A stretch of DNA of 64,000 bases from JBHJGM01 sp050331815 (GTDB lineage: Bacteria; Verrucomicrobiota; Verrucomicrobiia; Opitutales; JBHJGM01): NCBI GenBank assembly GCA_050331815.1, contig JBHJGM010000008.1:62001-126000 (forward strand), read 5' to 3'. A program made the translations under genes and the position numbers. This document shows positions 53,044 through 63,611 of this stretch, piece after piece (position 1 is the stretch's first letter; each line of letters begins with the position of its first letter). The notes under the pieces are model-generated. The model saw nothing but the letters and a program-made list of their open reading frames with translations, was not told the DNA's origin and did not search any database.

Positions 53044-54984
53044 ATGCGGTTACATTTTACCATTGCCTTGCTCATTCTGAACGTCGCGGTCTTCGCGATC
53101 ATTTTCATGATCGACTCGCGCGGCGGTGAGGAAGGCAACTTTGAGAATCAGCCGACGGTCGTGCTGGGCAGTTTCATTAAGGACCTCGATACGCTCGAGG
53201 TAACGCTGCGCATCCCTGGTGAGCCAGAGCAAAACCGTGTCTTCAAGCGTAGTGGTGAGCGCTGGGACCTCTCGCAGCCGGTCAACTGGCCGGCCAATGA
53301 CCTCGCGATCGACTCGATCCTCAACGAGTTGACCGGCCTGGATGTGCGGGCGGCATATCGCGTCGACGAGATCGAGGACTTTGGCAAGAGCCTGGGCTCG
53401 TATGGACTGGACGACCCAATCGTTGAGCTCACGTACGCGCGGGGCGAAAAATCCGGCACGATTCGTATGAGCAACCAGAATTTCGTGGGTGATAACGTAC
53501 ACCTGTTATCACCGGATGGAGAACGCATCCTCGTGGTCGACCGGGGGCTCATGGACAGCCTGACCGTCGATTTGAACGAACTGCGCGAGCAACGGGTCTT
53601 TCGCATCGAGCCCTTCCAGACCCAGGGCCTGGCCATCGAGGTCAATCCCTCGGGAGAAGGCGTTACCGAAGCGCCTCAACGTGTTCGTATTGAAAAAGAT
53701 GAGGAAAATTGGCGCTTCAAGGCGCCCTTTGACGCACCGGCGGATTCACTACAACTGGGCCCGATTGTCACCCAGCTGACCGGCATGCGCGCGCAGCGCT
53801 TTGTGGACAATCCGCAGCCCTCTGAAACGGGTCTGGACCAGCCCTTCATGCGCGTGAGCCTGGTGGCCGAGCGGGACCTGGCTCAGTCGCTGCTGATTGG
53901 GGCTCCGGACACCGCTTCAGAAGCGCCCGCCTTTTTTGCAAAACTCTCCAGCAACGATACTGTGTTTACAGTGGATGGCCGCATTCCGGCTCTGCTTTCG
54001 AATCCGCGAGAAAACCTGCGCGAGCGGTCCTTTTTACGTTTTCGTCCCGACGCCCTCGACGCGATTACCGTCAAGCGCGGCAACGGTGAAGTCATGTTGC
54101 AAAAATTGGAAACCGGCCGCTGGGTCGTGTTGATTAACACTTCCGACTCAAGCGGCAGTCCGGTCCCCGCGGATATGGAAGTCGTGCGGGATTTGATCCG
54201 ATCATTCGCGGTGCTCGAGGCGCAGGCCTTTGCCAGCGACACACCTGGTGAAGACGTCGCACGCTTTGGGCTGGATGAGCCCCGGGCGTCAGTCACGCTG
54301 GAGGCGGATCAGACCCAGACACTCCTTTTGAGCAGTCCAGCGGGCCAGGTGCTTCCCCTTTACGCCAAGCTGGCGGCCGAACCCTTTGTCTACGAGGTTG
54401 TGGCGGAAATTTTGAACCGCCTCTCCGTCTCTTACCTGCATTACCGCGACCGCACGCTGAAGCAATTGCCGGCTTCGGCGCAGGTACGCTCCATCCAATT
54501 GAAAGATGCTTCGACCGACGCTGTGCTGATCGATCGCTCCATCGATCCGCAGTCGCAGACCTGGGTCACCCTCCTGGAGAACGAGCCCAAGCGCCTGCGC
54601 GATTCCATCTTGGAGTTGGTGGAAACCGTCGAGGAACTGCGCGTGAAGGAGTACCTCCGCGATGGCTTCAGCGACAGCTTTGAAATGTCCGACGGCCAGA
54701 TTTTGCCTTGGTCCTTCGTGCTCGAAGCCGAGGTGCTGCTGCCGGGCGGGGACACCGATCAGGTCGAAACCATCCGCTACTACTTCAGCAAGCGGCTCAG
54801 CGGTCAGGTGCAGGTGGGCGGCTCACCCGACCCGGGCATGATCTTCACCCTGCCGCAGGAACTCATCGAGGCGCTCTTTGTGCTGACCTTCGGACGCCAG
54901 CCCCTGCCCGAACCTCCCGTGATGGCTCCGCGCAGCGAGCCCGCCACGCCACCGGCGGCTGAACCTTCCCTGATGACCCCGTGA
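53044..54984 (+). CDS. DUF4340 domain protein
   Basis: 646 residues with an N-terminal membrane anchor (MRLHFTIALLILNVAVFAIIF). The exported part contains several repeats of the DUF4340 type: FKRSGERWDLSQPVNWPAND, YGLDDPIVELTY, and again RFGLDEPRASVTLEA. DUF4340 genes commonly follow GldG genes, as here (73 bases). The protein ends in a Pro/Ala-rich tail and overlaps the next gene by four bases (GTGA). Role unknown; probably part of the transporter complex or of its substrate handling. Confidence 0.85.
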   Translation: MRLHFTIALLILNVAVFAIIFMIDSRGGEEGNFENQPTVVLGSFIKDLDTLEVTLRIPGEPEQNRVFKRSGERWDLSQPVNWPANDLAIDSILNELTGLDVRAAYRVDEIEDFGKSLGSYGLDDPIVELTYARGEKSGTIRMSNQNFVGDNVHLLSPDGERILVVDRGLMDSLTVDLNELREQRVFRIEPFQTQGLAIEVNPSGEGVTEAPQRVRIEKDEENWRFKAPFDAPADSLQLGPIVTQLTGMRAQRFVDNPQPSETGLDQPFMRVSLVAERDLAQSLLIGAPDTASEAPAFFAKLSSNDTVFTVDGRIPALLSNPRENLRERSFLRFRPDALDAITVKRGNGEVMLQKLETGRWVVLINTSDSSGSPVPADMEVVRDLIRSFAVLEAQAFASDTPGEDVARFGLDEPRASVTLEADQTQTLLLSSPAGQVLPLYAKLAAEPFVYEVVAEILNRLSVSYLHYRDRTLKQLPASAQVRSIQLKDASTDAVLIDRSIDPQSQTWVTLLENEPKRLRDSILELVETVEELRVKEYLRDGFSDSFEMSDGQILPWSFVLEAEVLLPGGDTDQVETIRYYFSKRLSGQVQVGGSPDPGMIFTLPQELIEALFVLTFGRQPLPEPPVMAPRSEPATPPAAEPSLMTP

Positions 54985-57932
54985 AACCGCACAGCCCCTA
55001 CTATCGGCGACGCTGTGGCGGCTGGCTTGAATGCTGGCGCTGGCTCAACACGTTGCTGTGCCTGGGGCTTTTCCTGGCGCTGTGTTTCCAGGCCTATGTA
55101 TTGGTTTTTCTGATACGCACGGGCCAGCTTCCGGTGCCGGAAGTGCTCAGCGAGCGTCTCAACCAGCAGCTTGCCGCTGAGGGCCTTTCGTTGGAAGCGT
55201 CTGAGATCCGTATCTCGATGCGCGGCGTGGTGCTGGTAAAGGACGCACAACTCTTCGCCATTGGCATCGAGGAGCCGATCGCGACTTCGGAGTTTCTGCA
55301 ACTGCGCCTGGGGGCCATGTACGGCCTGAGCGAGGTGCGCGTGTCCAACTTGAACCTTTATTGCCCGGCGCTGCATTCGCCGACCGGCGAGCGCGAAGTG
55401 GCTCTGTCTGAAATCAACGGCCGCATCCAGCGTGATAGCGACGAATGGATTTTTAACAACCTGCGCACCTGGCTGATCCCCCGTAACGAGCAGCTAGTTG
55501 AGGAACGCGCGCTGCGTTTGCGGGTGACCGGAGCCATCCCTGTCGGCGATGAAGACGCCGCTGAAATCGATATCGATCGACCGCTGGAGCTGTACTATCA
55601 GGCAACGCGGCAGTTGTGTGCGCTGAAAGACCGGCTGAATGTTTTTGAAGAACCCCGGCTGAACGTGCAGTTCGCCGCGCATCGCGACGGCACCCTGCAG
55701 GTGCGTCCTGTTTTTCGCGCGGAATCCGTGGAGACGGCTGACGGTCTGCGCGCGGAGGATGTGCGCATCGAAGGCAGCGTTGTGCTGGACGAGCGCGGCG
55801 CCCTCAGCGTGACGAAGCCCTTTCACGGGCGTGTCAGCGCGGCCTGGTGGCAGGACGTGTTCACCAGTCGCTCGCTGCACTTTTCGACCGATCTGATCCT
55901 CGGCGAGGAGGGGCAGTTGCCCAGCCTGGGTAACCTCCACTTCGGCGCGGCGCGCGCGGTGACTCCCGAACGCGCCTTTTCCAGCATCAGCGGACGCCTC
56001 AACGAATTTCAGGAGGACCGCATTCAGGGTACGCTCGTGCTGACTGAAGGGCTGCACGCGGTTGAGCTCAGCGGGGTTTTCAATCCGGTTGAAAAGTCAG
56101 GCGAGGTACGCTTGCACGGGCGCTTCGAGCCGCGCGCGCTTTTCGGCATCGACAGCTTTTCGGCGGTCCCTGATCTGGCCTACCTGGTCTTTGACGATCG
56201 CCCGCTCTGGGATGGCTTCATCCGGCTGGACCCGGACTTCCGCCTGCGTGACCTTTTCGTGGATTTGACCGCCGGCGGGGGCGTCTTTTGTCAGGCACGT
56301 CTGGACAGTCTTTCCCTGCGCGCTTACGCCGATCCGGAAGTGGTGCGCCTGCCTAGCTTGTACGTGAGTACGCGCGAATGGAGCGTGGAGGGCTCCTTCC
56401 TGCACAACGTGGACACCGGCCACTACCGCTTGCTGGCGCAAGGCAACGTGCGCCCCGAGGAGATCGCCGACATCATGCCGGACTGGTGGGCGAGCTTCTG
56501 GGAGGATTACCAGTTTGATGGCAAGCTGCCCTACGGCGACCTCGACTTGCAGGGCAACACCCGGACGCCCGACGGCACCACCGTCTTTGTGGGGACGCGC
56601 ATGCGCGAGCTCACTTTTCGCGGTGTCGATCTCTCCGAAATGGAGGCCAAGGTCTGGTTCGACAAAGGCTTTCTGGACGTCTTCGACATTTACGCCCGAC
56701 GGCCCGATGGGTTCATGCGCGGCGAAGTGCAACTGGTCTATCACTATGGCGCGGACATCTCGCACCGTCAGCACTACATCCTTGAAACCGAACTACCGCT
56801 GGAGGTCCTGAGCGTTTTTGTCGACGACGAGGTGAAGGACATTTTTGACGATTTCGAGCCCTCCGCCACGCCGCGGCTGGGCATTCAGGCAACGCTCTTC
56901 AGCAAACACACCCCGCGCGCCGAAGAGTCCTTTGTCCTGTTCGAAGCCGAACTGGACGCGCCGGTGGTCTGGCGGGACTTTCCCCTGGACTGGCTGCGCC
57001 TGAAGGGTGATCACAACCCCCGGCAGCTGGAGTTGCCCCAGATCGAATTCGGTTTCGCCGGCGGCACGGGCCGGGCGCGTACGTTGTGGCACTACCATCC
57101 GGGCCCGGACAAGATGGCTGTTGCGTTGCAGTTGGACGATGCCCGCGCGATCGAGGCCTTGCGCAAGGTCCCGCAGCTCGACGTGGACGGCAACCGTGAC
57201 GAGCGCCTGCCCGAGCTTCCCACCAACGTCGGCACCATGGACTTCCGCTTTGACGGTGAGGGGCTGGCTGGCGATGTTTCGACGTTTCGGGCCAAAGGCC
57301 TGATGACCATCGACGACACCGACATCCGCCTCATTCCGTTTTTCTCCGGCCTTACGGAAGCCGTTTCGGAGCAGGCCGACAGTCCGACCCGCCTGACCTT
57401 CACCAACTTCAACACCGCCTACCAGCTGTCAGGGGGGTTGCTGCACCTGCCCAACATCGCCATGCGCGGCAACAACGCCACCCTGCGCGGCAGCGGCAAC
57501 TACAACTTCAACGACAGCGGCCTGAGCTTCAAAGCGGTGGTCAATCCGTTTGGACGCGTCGATACCCCGGTGGTCTCGCAGGTGTTCAGCCTCTTTAGCC
57601 CGCTCACCAAAACCTTCGAAGTGCGGCTGTATGGCTCGGTCGATGAGCCGGTCTGGCGGGTGAAGTTTGATCCCTTTGGCGTGGTCCGCGAAAAGGGAGT
57701 GGTCCGCCCGCCCGAAGACACCGGCCACGTGGCCAACGAGGTCATGCCCGACAGCGCCGCGCTGGGTATGCCGATCCGCGATATTCGACCGCTGGCGCCG
57801 CTCGAGCCGCCGCATCCGCTCTTCGAGCCGCCGAGCGATCCGTACCTGCCCCCGGCCGGACCGGCTTCCGACGCCGGCACGGATGCGGAAGTGGCCTCCG
57901 GACGTGAGGGCCCGGCACCTGCAGGCAGCTAG
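54981..57932 (+). CDS. AsmA-like large membrane-anchored protein
   Basis: 983 residues. One N-terminal helix (about 22-45) is followed by a long beta-rich periplasmic body. Near the C-terminus come NVGTMDFRFDGEGLAGDVSTF, LIPFFSGLTEAVSEQ, and LPNIAMRGNNATLRGSGNYNF followed by DTPVVSQVFSLFSPLTKTFEV, resembling the AsmA/TamB-like C-terminal region. AsmA-family proteins are thought to bridge membranes and carry lipids. The start GTG overlaps the DUF4340 stop. The end is Pro-rich (EPPHPLFEPPSDPYLPP). The link to the ABC operon is notable. Confidence 0.8.
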   Translation: MKPHSPYYRRRCGGWLECWRWLNTLLCLGLFLALCFQAYVLVFLIRTGQLPVPEVLSERLNQQLAAEGLSLEASEIRISMRGVVLVKDAQLFAIGIEEPIATSEFLQLRLGAMYGLSEVRVSNLNLYCPALHSPTGEREVALSEINGRIQRDSDEWIFNNLRTWLIPRNEQLVEERALRLRVTGAIPVGDEDAAEIDIDRPLELYYQATRQLCALKDRLNVFEEPRLNVQFAAHRDGTLQVRPVFRAESVETADGLRAEDVRIEGSVVLDERGALSVTKPFHGRVSAAWWQDVFTSRSLHFSTDLILGEEGQLPSLGNLHFGAARAVTPERAFSSISGRLNEFQEDRIQGTLVLTEGLHAVELSGVFNPVEKSGEVRLHGRFEPRALFGIDSFSAVPDLAYLVFDDRPLWDGFIRLDPDFRLRDLFVDLTAGGGVFCQARLDSLSLRAYADPEVVRLPSLYVSTREWSVEGSFLHNVDTGHYRLLAQGNVRPEEIADIMPDWWASFWEDYQFDGKLPYGDLDLQGNTRTPDGTTVFVGTRMRELTFRGVDLSEMEAKVWFDKGFLDVFDIYARRPDGFMRGEVQLVYHYGADISHRQHYILETELPLEVLSVFVDDEVKDIFDDFEPSATPRLGIQATLFSKHTPRAEESFVLFEAELDAPVVWRDFPLDWLRLKGDHNPRQLELPQIEFGFAGGTGRARTLWHYHPGPDKMAVALQLDDARAIEALRKVPQLDVDGNRDERLPELPTNVGTMDFRFDGEGLAGDVSTFRAKGLMTIDDTDIRLIPFFSGLTEAVSEQADSPTRLTFTNFNTAYQLSGGLLHLPNIAMRGNNATLRGSGNYNFNDSGLSFKAVVNPFGRVDTPVVSQVFSLFSPLTKTFEVRLYGSVDEPVWRVKFDPFGVVREKGVVRPPEDTGHVANEVMPDSAALGMPIRDIRPLAPLEPPHPLFEPPSDPYLPPAGPASDAGTDAEVASGREGPAPAGS

Positions 57933-57959
57933 TCAAACCGTCGACTCAGAGCGGTTTGA
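57933..57959. repeat. Inverted repeat directly after the AsmA-like stop codon
   Basis: TCAAACCG and CGGTTTGA are perfect 8-base arms with an 11-base spacer, beginning at the base after the TAG stop. It could form a hairpin at the operon end. No T tract follows, so it is not a standard intrinsic terminator. Confidence 0.4.
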
Positions 57960-58083
57960 AAAAGCTTTGCCAAAAGCGGGCTAAGTCCTTTTGGATAGCC
58001 GTTTTGAACGATCGCTGCATGGACTGAGGGTGGACTGATTACCCAGACAAAACGCCCCGGGCCGCGCAGTGACCTCACCAACG

Positions 58084-58090
58084 AAAGGGA
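58084..58090 (+). promoter_or_regulatory. Ribosome binding site for the TTG start of accB
   Basis: AAAGGGA lies seven bases before TTG 58098. The first in-frame ATG comes at residue 19, inside the conserved N-terminus, so this site decides for the rare TTG start. Confidence 0.7.
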
Positions 58091-58097
58091 CCTAATT

Positions 58098-58577
58098 TTG
58101 GAGATCGGCGACAAGATCAACCTCGACCGTGTGCGCGAGATTGTGGAGCTGATGAAAGAGGCTGAGCTGCAGGAGTTTTCCTTTGAGCAGGAAGGCGTTC
58201 GCCTGCACCTGAAGCGCGCGCTACCTGCGCCGCCCCCGCCGGCCTACGCCCCGCCCGCGCCTTTGCCCCCGGCCGCCGCTCCGGCTGCGCCGGGTACCAC
58301 TGCGGCCGTGGCCGCCCCGACCGCAGAAGCCGGTGTGGACTTCATCCGCTCGCCGATGGTGGGCACGTTCTACCGCTCGCCCTCGCCCGAGAGCCCGCCG
58401 TTCATCGAGACACGTGACCGCGTCAAGAAAGACACCGTGGTCTGCATTGTCGAAGCGATGAAGGTGATGAACGAAATCCAGTCCGAACTGGCCGGCAGCA
58501 TCACCGAGGTGCTGGTCGAAAACGGCGAAACCGTCGAATACGGCCAGCCGCTCTTCAAGGTGAAGCTGGACGGCTGA
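58098..58577 (+). CDS. accB: Biotin carboxyl carrier protein of acetyl-CoA carboxylase
   Basis: 159 residues from a TTG with a good Shine-Dalgarno site. The N-terminal helix part (KINLDRVREIVELMKEAELQEFSF in outline) leads into an Ala/Pro-rich hinge (about 43-75) and the biotinyl domain: SPMVGTFYRSPSPESPPF and VEAMKVMNEI, with biotin on Lys122. It carries the biotin-CO2 between AccC and the carboxyltransferase in fatty-acid synthesis. accC follows by 69 bases. BirA (47188) should be its ligase. Confidence 0.95.
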   Translation: MEIGDKINLDRVREIVELMKEAELQEFSFEQEGVRLHLKRALPAPPPPAYAPPAPLPPAAAPAAPGTTAAVAAPTAEAGVDFIRSPMVGTFYRSPSPESPPFIETRDRVKKDTVVCIVEAMKVMNEIQSELAGSITEVLVENGETVEYGQPLFKVKLDG

Positions 58578-58646
58578 TCCGTCCGCGCGAATCCATGTTG
58601 GGCGGCCAACCGCCCCCCTTGGGCACGCTCGCCCGAACCCAATACG

Positions 58647-60026
<1,380 letters not shown>

Positions 60027-60090
60027 AAAAGCTCTGGTACATTGAACGTCGGCACGCTATAGTAGCTTTACGACTTAACTGAACGAGGGC

Positions 60091-60570
60091 ATGACAGCAG
60101 AAAAAGCAAAAATCACAAAAATGGAGCCGGTACCGATGGAGCATGACGAAACCGTCAGTATCCCGGCTATCAACGAAGAGGGCAGCCAGGGCATGGGGGA
60201 TATTTTGATCAACCATTCCGTGGTGGCCAGCATCGTACGCCAGCTGGCGCTGGACGTGGATGGGGTGGTTTCGATCGGCTCCGGCGGCATTGCCGAAGGC
60301 CTTTCGGAATACATCAAGGGTAAGGACGCGGGCGTCTCCATCAGCGAGGACGAAGCCAAGGACTACCAGATTCGCCTGCGCGTGATTCTGGCCTACGGCG
60401 TCGAACTGGCCCGGACCGCTCAGAACCTCCAGCGCGTTGTGCGCGAAGGCGTTGAGCGCATGACGATGAAGTCTGTTTCGCGGGTCGATGTGATTATCGA
60501 CGGCGTGAAATTGCCGCGCGAGGGCGTCCGCGAAGCCGACGAGGATGCGTCGCTGCGCAAGGAAGACTAA
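60091..60570 (+). CDS. Asp23/Gls24 (YqhY-like) family protein
   Basis: 159 residues, soluble. Core: GDILINHSVVASIVRQLALDVDGVV, then YQIRLRVILAYGVELARTAQNLQ and RVDVIIDGVKLP, typical of Asp23/Gls24. In Bacillus the YqhY member sits next to accBC and affects acetyl-CoA carboxylase activity; here the gene lies 64 bases after accC, so a similar role is plausible. It precedes an AmaP-like membrane protein that may tether it. Confidence 0.88.
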   Translation: MTAEKAKITKMEPVPMEHDETVSIPAINEEGSQGMGDILINHSVVASIVRQLALDVDGVVSIGSGGIAEGLSEYIKGKDAGVSISEDEAKDYQIRLRVILAYGVELARTAQNLQRVVREGVERMTMKSVSRVDVIIDGVKLPREGVREADEDASLRKED

Positions 60571-60579
60571 ATTTTTATT

Positions 60580-61491
60580 GTGAACCAAGACGAGGCGAAC
60601 GCCCAACTGTCTGAAACGGCGGAGCAGATCGCGGAGGCCGCGCCAGCCGAAGGGGCTGCGGCGGTCATGGCCACGACTGAATCCGCAGAAGAAGCCACCT
60701 CCGGACCCACCGCCTGGGAGGGCTTCCTGGATTGGCTGACGGTTCAGTGGGAACGCCTCATGGCGGCTTCGCACGAACCTTGGTTTTGGCCGGTGGTGGG
60801 CGGAATTGTTGCGCTGGTCATTCTGGTGCTTTTCTACCGTCGCTATCGCAAAAGCCGGCGTCCGCTGGAGCTGTTCACCAACAGCGCAGGAAAGGTCCTG
60901 GTCTCGCGCAAAGCGCTCGGCGAGGTGGTGCGCTCGGTGGCCCACTCGGTTTCGGGCGATTCGCGGCCAAAGGTGAAATTTCGCTCCAAGCGCGGCCAGC
61001 TCTACGTCGAGCTGAACGTGCACCTTCGTGGGGGGCAGAAACTCTCGGAGATGTCGGCGCGCCTGCAGGATCGCACGGTGAGCACGCTGCGCGAAAGCTT
61101 AGGCCTGGAAAAAGTTCACGTTAATGTGGTGGCTGTGGGCTTCTCCCCGGATCTACCGCGAAACGGCACCACCACCCTCGTCCCGGAAAATGCGGATAAG
61201 CCACAGGCCCAGGAAAAACCCGCCCAACCGCAAAAGACTGACAAAGCGGAAAACGAGCTCGAACCGGCCGACTCGAAGAAAGAATCCGAGCCGCTCAAAG
61301 CCGCCACTGGCGAAAGCACACCCAAGCCGCCCGGCGGCACCAGCGCGGAAGAACGTCGCCACGTCCCTCCGGGTGAACGCACCTTTACCAAGCCAGCTTT
61401 TCGGGAGCCCACCATCAAGGAAAAGCCCGTGCTCTCGCCCCCCGGCAAGGAAACGGCACCGATCCGCCCCAGCGTTCCCGAGGAGCGCTGA
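60580..61491 (+). CDS. AmaP-like membrane protein with Asp23-related domain
   Basis: 303 residues from GTG 60580. An acidic N-terminus (about 1-60) leads to one transmembrane helix (about 69-88: WFWPVVGGIVALVILVLFYRR). A soluble domain, SRKALGEVVRSVAHSVSG to TLRESLGLEKVHVNVVAV, resembles the alkaline-shock membrane anchor protein family. The last 110 residues are Pro/Lys/Glu-rich and disordered. It follows the Asp23 gene by ten bases and probably anchors Asp23 to the membrane. Assignment rests on context plus the visible domain. Confidence 0.78.
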   Translation: MNQDEANAQLSETAEQIAEAAPAEGAAAVMATTESAEEATSGPTAWEGFLDWLTVQWERLMAASHEPWFWPVVGGIVALVILVLFYRRYRKSRRPLELFTNSAGKVLVSRKALGEVVRSVAHSVSGDSRPKVKFRSKRGQLYVELNVHLRGGQKLSEMSARLQDRTVSTLRESLGLEKVHVNVVAVGFSPDLPRNGTTTLVPENADKPQAQEKPAQPQKTDKAENELEPADSKKESEPLKAATGESTPKPPGGTSAEERRHVPPGERTFTKPAFREPTIKEKPVLSPPGKETAPIRPSVPEER

Positions 61492-61494
61492 GCG

Positions 61495-62133
61495 ATGCGC
61501 CCGTCGCTAAAAGAGGCGCGTTTTTACGGAATTCTAGACTCCGGTTATCTGGAGCCGAATGCGCTCGCGCCCAAGGCTCAAGCGCTGATCGAGGGGGGCG
61601 CCGATATCGTCGAGCTGCGGGCCAAAGGTGCGTCCGAAGCCCAACTGCGCGACTGGATTGAAGCGGTCCTGCCGCTGTTTGTTGAAGCGCAAATTCCGTT
61701 GACGCTGAATGACGCCGTGCATCTGGCCGCTGAGTATGAAGGGCTCAGCGCGCACATCGGCCAGGACGATCTGGCAGTCGACGCTGCCCGGATGATTTTG
61801 GGCGGCGAGCGCATTTTGGGCCTGTCGACCCATTCGCTGGAGCAGGCACGGGCGGCGGATGCGCAAACGGGCTTGCTCGATTACTTTTGCGTCGGGCCGG
61901 TGTTTGCAACCCCCACCAAGCCCGAGTATGCGGCGGTCGGGTTGGACCTGATTGCGCAGGTGGCGGCGCTGCGCCCGCAGCTTCCCTGGTTTGCCATTGG
62001 CGGGATCAACCGCGAGACGATGCACGCGGTGCTTGAAGCCGGTGCACCTCGCGTAGTGGTTGTTTCGGACGCGCTTGAAGCCGCGGATACCGCGTCCGTC
62101 GTCCGTACGATCCGCGCCTGCTTCGCCAGCTAG
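61495..62133 (+). CDS. thiE: Thiamine-phosphate synthase
   Basis: 212-residue TIM-barrel enzyme joining HMP-PP and THZ-P to thiamine phosphate. Blocks: DIVELRAKGASE, PLTLNDAVHLA, AHIGQDDL, LGLSTHSLEQA, DYFCVGPVFATPTKP, and IGGINRET near the end. It starts four bases after the AmaP-like stop, so it is probably at the end of the acc cluster transcript. No TPP riboswitch precedes it. It overlaps prmA tail to tail by four bases. Confidence 0.92.
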   Translation: MRPSLKEARFYGILDSGYLEPNALAPKAQALIEGGADIVELRAKGASEAQLRDWIEAVLPLFVEAQIPLTLNDAVHLAAEYEGLSAHIGQDDLAVDAARMILGGERILGLSTHSLEQARAADAQTGLLDYFCVGPVFATPTKPEYAAVGLDLIAQVAALRPQLPWFAIGGINRETMHAVLEAGAPRVVVVSDALEAADTASVVRTIRACFAS

Positions 62134-63023
62134 GCTGGACGTTCCAGGCGGATCGCGGCCCACTCGCCCTGGGTCTCGCCCTGCGGCTTACGCGTGTCCG
62201 AGCCCCAGGCCAGCTTGGCCTGCTGGTGAAAATAGGCTGCCGTGTCCGCCCACTCGGCGGCAAGCACGCCGCTAAGCACTAGCCAGCCACAAGGTTGAAC
62301 GCTCGTGAGCAGATCGTCCACGTGCAGCATCAGCACGTCGGCCTGAATGTTGGCGACGACCAGCCCCGCAGACTGCCCGCAGAGTCCGTCCTCCAGGCTG
62401 GCCTGAAAGAAATGCACCGCGCCCTCGGGCAGATCGTTTTCCAGCAGATTTTCCTGGGCCACGCGCACGGCTTCTGGATCGCGATCAAAGCCAGCCACGT
62501 CTTGCCAGCCAAGCTTGCGCGCGGTCAGCGCCAGGATGCCCGAGCCGCAGCCCGCGTCGATCAGCGCAGCACGGGCGAAACTGTCGGGGTGGCTTTCCCG
62601 AAAATCGAGCATGCCTTTCAGGCACATGCGCGTGGTCTCGTGGCTGCCCGTCCCAAAGGCCATGCCGGCGTCCAGGTACAGCGCGGTGTGACCGCTAGGA
62701 ACCGCGTAGCTGCCGCGCTCCCACAGCGGCACCCAGTGCACGTCCCGCTCCTGCCAGGGCTTAATGAAGGCTTTGTAGGCATTTTGCCAGTCGGCATCGT
62801 CGATGTCGCGGGACTCTGGTGCTTCCGGCAGCTCGCTAAAATCCTTGCGCAAAACCTGCCAGGCGTGGGTGGCCTCTCGCAGGTCTTCAAAGTATCCGGA
62901 AAGCTGATACGGTTGGCCGGGTTTCTCCTGCAACAAACTCCAAGGCGAGCGCAGCCACTCGCAAAAGTGCGCCTCCAGTTTTTCCGCCAGTTCGGCGTCC
63001 ACCTTTGTCGAAAGAGCGATCAT
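62130..63023 (-). CDS. prmA: Ribosomal protein L11 methyltransferase
   Basis: 297 residues. SAM-dependent methyltransferase that trimethylates ribosomal protein L11. The SAM motif is DAGCGSGILALTARKLG, followed by VAGFDRDPEAVRVAQENL; the upstream block AFGTGSHETTRMCL is the PrmA signature. The N-terminal domain (about 1-110) is variable. Its ATG overlaps the purN stop by four bases, so the two are co-translated. Confidence 0.93.
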   Translation of the reverse strand: MIALSTKVDAELAEKLEAHFCEWLRSPWSLLQEKPGQPYQLSGYFEDLREATHAWQVLRKDFSELPEAPESRDIDDADWQNAYKAFIKPWQERDVHWVPLWERGSYAVPSGHTALYLDAGMAFGTGSHETTRMCLKGMLDFRESHPDSFARAALIDAGCGSGILALTARKLGWQDVAGFDRDPEAVRVAQENLLENDLPEGAVHFFQASLEDGLCGQSAGLVVANIQADVLMLHVDDLLTSVQPCGWLVLSGVLAAEWADTAAYFHQQAKLAWGSDTRKPQGETQGEWAAIRLERPA

Positions 63024-63601
63024 GTTTCCGCGATGGCCAGACGCGCGATCACCTGAGGCAACAGGCGGTGCTCGGCTTCGTGAACTTTTTCTTCAAGTGA
63101 TTCAAGCGTATCCGTGGGCTCGATACGCACGACGGCCTGATCGATGATGCGCCCGGCGTCCACCTGCGCGCTGACCCAGTGGACCGTACAACCGGTAAAA
63201 CGCACCCCGTAATCGAAGGCCTGCCCGATTGCATTGAGGCCTGGAAAACTGGGCAGCAAGCTTGGGTGCAGATTGAGTATGCGGCCTCCAAAGGCATCCA
63301 GCAGGGGCGCTTTGACCACCCGCATGAAACCGGCCAGCACGACTAAATCCACCGACCACTCCTGTAACTGCAGGGCAAAAGCCTGTTCGGCTTCCGGCTC
63401 GAGCTTGGTGCGAAATCGCCCCGGCGCAATGAAGCGCGCGGGCTTTTGAAAGCGCTGGCTCAGAGCCAGAATGGGCGCCTCCGCCCGGTCGCTGAGAATG
63501 CCCGCCACCTCGGCCGGTCCAAGCTCACCGATGGCTTCGGCCTCCAGAATCGCCCGCGCGTTGGTTCCGCGTCCGGAGCCCAATATACCCACCCGCAACA
63601 T
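63020..63601 (-). CDS. purN: Phosphoribosylglycinamide formyltransferase
   Basis: 193 residues from ATG 63601; a start at 63637 would overlap the upstream gene and is less likely. It formylates GAR with 10-formyl-THF in purine synthesis. Motifs: VGILGSGRGTNARA, LVVLAGFMRVVKAPLL, and the catalytic region ILNLHPSLLPSFPGLNAI with the Asn and His, then GCTVHWVSAQVDAG. It begins ten bases after the upstream gene ends. Confidence 0.94.
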   Translation of the reverse strand: MLRVGILGSGRGTNARAILEAEAIGELGPAEVAGILSDRAEAPILALSQRFQKPARFIAPGRFRTKLEPEAEQAFALQLQEWSVDLVVLAGFMRVVKAPLLDAFGGRILNLHPSLLPSFPGLNAIGQAFDYGVRFTGCTVHWVSAQVDAGRIIDQAVVRIEPTDTLESLEEKVHEAEHRLLPQVIARLAIAET

Positions 63602-63611
63602 CAAGGCTGTG

